Of a stretch of 24,927 nt of DNA, positions 24,126-24,927 are shown piece after piece (position 1 is the stretch's first letter; each line of letters starts with the position of its first letter). The notes under the pieces were generated by a model that was given only the letters and a program-made list of their open reading frames with translations, had not been told where the DNA came from and searched no databases. The DNA comes from an uncultured Ruminococcus sp. (GTDB lineage: Bacteria; Bacillota; Clostridia; Oscillospirales; Acutalibacteraceae), in NCBI GenBank assembly GCA_902803035.1, contig CADCON010000020.1, positions 1 through 24,927 of the forward strand, written 5' to 3'. The position numbers and the translations under genes are program-made.

Positions 24126-24927
24126 ATGGCGGTTAAATCCAATGAATTCGATATGCGCTTCAACGCGCGCTTTGATGAGCTGAAATGGCTCTACTGTGAG
24201 CTTTACAACAACGACCGGCAGGCGCTGGATTACCTTTGCGGACTGCTGAAGGAATTCTACGCCGGACGCGCCGAATCCCTCCGGACTATCGACCGCAGAC
24301 GCGAAAAGGATCCCGATTGGTACCGCGGCAACGACATTGTGGGCATGATGCTGTATGTCGACAATTTCGCGGGCAATCTCAGCGGCGTCATTGACAAAAT
24401 CGACTATTTCACCGAGAGCGGCGTCAATTACATCCACTTCATGCCGCTGCTGGCCAGCCCGAAGGAACACAGCGACGGAGGCTACGCGGTCGCTGATTTC
24501 CGCAGGGTGCAGCCTGAGCTGGGCACGATGGACGACCTCAGAAGGCTGACCGGTCTGTGCCATGAGCGCGGCATCAGCTGCTGTCTGGATTTCGTGATGA
24601 ATCACACCAGCGACGAGCATGAATGGGCCAAGGCCGCCCGCGCGGGCGATGAATCGGCCAAGAGCCGCTATTTCTTCTACGAAAACTGGGATATTCCCAG
24701 CGAATTCGAGCGCACGGTGCCGCAGGTATTCCCCACCACCGCCCCCGGGAATTTCACCCAGCTCGACAACGGCGACATCGTGATGACCACCTTCTATCCC
24801 TATCAGTGGGACCTGAACTACGCCAATCCCATCGTCTTCAATGACATGACGGAGAACATGCTCTATCTCTGCAATCAGGGCGTGGACATCATCCGCCTGG
24901 ACGCGGTGCCCTATATCTGGAAGGAGC
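24126..24927 (+). CDS. GH13 amylosucrase-like enzyme (3' end outside window)
   Basis: An open frame from ATG 24126 runs off the right edge (267 codons visible of an expected 600 or more). AGGAGG lies nine bases upstream. An N-terminal helical segment comes first, as in amylosucrases. The GH13 barrel then begins with MMLYVDNFAGNL, DYFTESGVNYIHFMPLL, the calcium/substrate region GGYAVADFR, conserved region I DFVMNHTSDEHEWA, and region II VDIIRLDAVPYIWK, whose Asp after Arg-Leu is the nucleophile. GNFTQL and YQWDLNYANP match sucrose-acting GH13 enzymes (amylosucrase, subfamily 4). The known reaction is transfer of glucose from sucrose to an alpha-glucan or to water, releasing fructose for the kinase encoded upstream. 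Region III and the C terminus cannot be checked. Confidence 0.8.
   Translation, partial: MAVKSNEFDMRFNARFDELKWLYCELYNNDRQALDYLCGLLKEFYAGRAESLRTIDRRREKDPDWYRGNDIVGMMLYVDNFAGNLSGVIDKIDYFTESGVNYIHFMPLLASPKEHSDGGYAVADFRRVQPELGTMDDLRRLTGLCHERGISCCLDFVMNHTSDEHEWAKAARAGDESAKSRYFFYENWDIPSEFERTVPQVFPTTAPGNFTQLDNGDIVMTTFYPYQWDLNYANPIVFNDMTENMLYLCNQGVDIIRLDAVPYIWKE

Noticed and set aside
1..24927. CRISPR arrays, tRNA or rRNA genes, transposases, phage genes
   Set aside because: No regularly spaced repeats, cloverleaf-like segments, rRNA signatures or recombinase motifs were seen on either strand.

Overview
The window looks like chromosomal DNA from a Gram-positive anaerobe of the Bacillota, most likely a Clostridia-class gut bacterium. 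This is inferred from strong AGGAGG-type ribosome binding sites, textbook sigma-A promoters with 16-17 bp spacers, a lipoteichoic-acid-synthase-like enzyme, an EFR1-type flavodoxin/ferredoxin protein, a YheB-like DUF445 protein, and a substrate-binding/permease fusion of a kind common in Clostridia. I cannot name the genus. I see no rRNA, tRNA, CRISPR array, insertion sequence or phage gene.

Left part (1-7754). The tail of an unidentified protein with an Asp-rich repeat is followed by a DUF445 membrane protein and a membrane-anchored HAD phosphatase-like protein that ends at a terminator. Next come two divergent operons sharing a 270-bp promoter region. Leftward, a VWA/DUF2201 protein is followed by a MoxR-like AAA+ ATPase. 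Rightward, a SpoT-like HD hydrolase overlaps a STAS-kinase fusion, ending at a strong bidirectional terminator.

Centre (7801-16346). One leftward transcription unit holds three large genes: a secreted, membrane-anchored VWA protein with a cytosolic tail; an 835-aa zinc-ribbon GTPase with a coiled coil; and a 1153-aa protein with a large cytosolic helical part, three membrane segments and an extracellular tail. I read this as a membrane-spanning Bacillota version of the VWA / TRAFAC-GTPase / GAP1-type systems thought to act in biological conflict. It is the most interesting locus here. A clean promoter (TTGACT, 17 bp, TAAAAT) and a leader of about 180 nt precede it.

Right part (16500-24927). 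An LtaS/sulfatase-fold membrane enzyme is transcribed rightward from its own promoter. Then a leftward run reads EFR1 protein, rhodanese lipoprotein, a possible 30-aa peptide, a substrate-binding/permease fusion, and an ABC ATPase with a histidine-kinase-like (anti-sigma type) C-terminal domain. The EFR1 promoter carries a perfect 14-bp palindrome between -35 and -10. The window ends in a sucrose-use operon: a PfkB fructokinase followed by a GH13 amylosucrase-like enzyme cut by the window edge.

A recurring theme is signalling by protein partners: two independent VWA plus P-loop NTPase operons, a STAS domain fused to a kinase, and an anti-sigma-like ATPase domain fused to a transporter ATPase. 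All family assignments come from reading motifs; no database search was possible.
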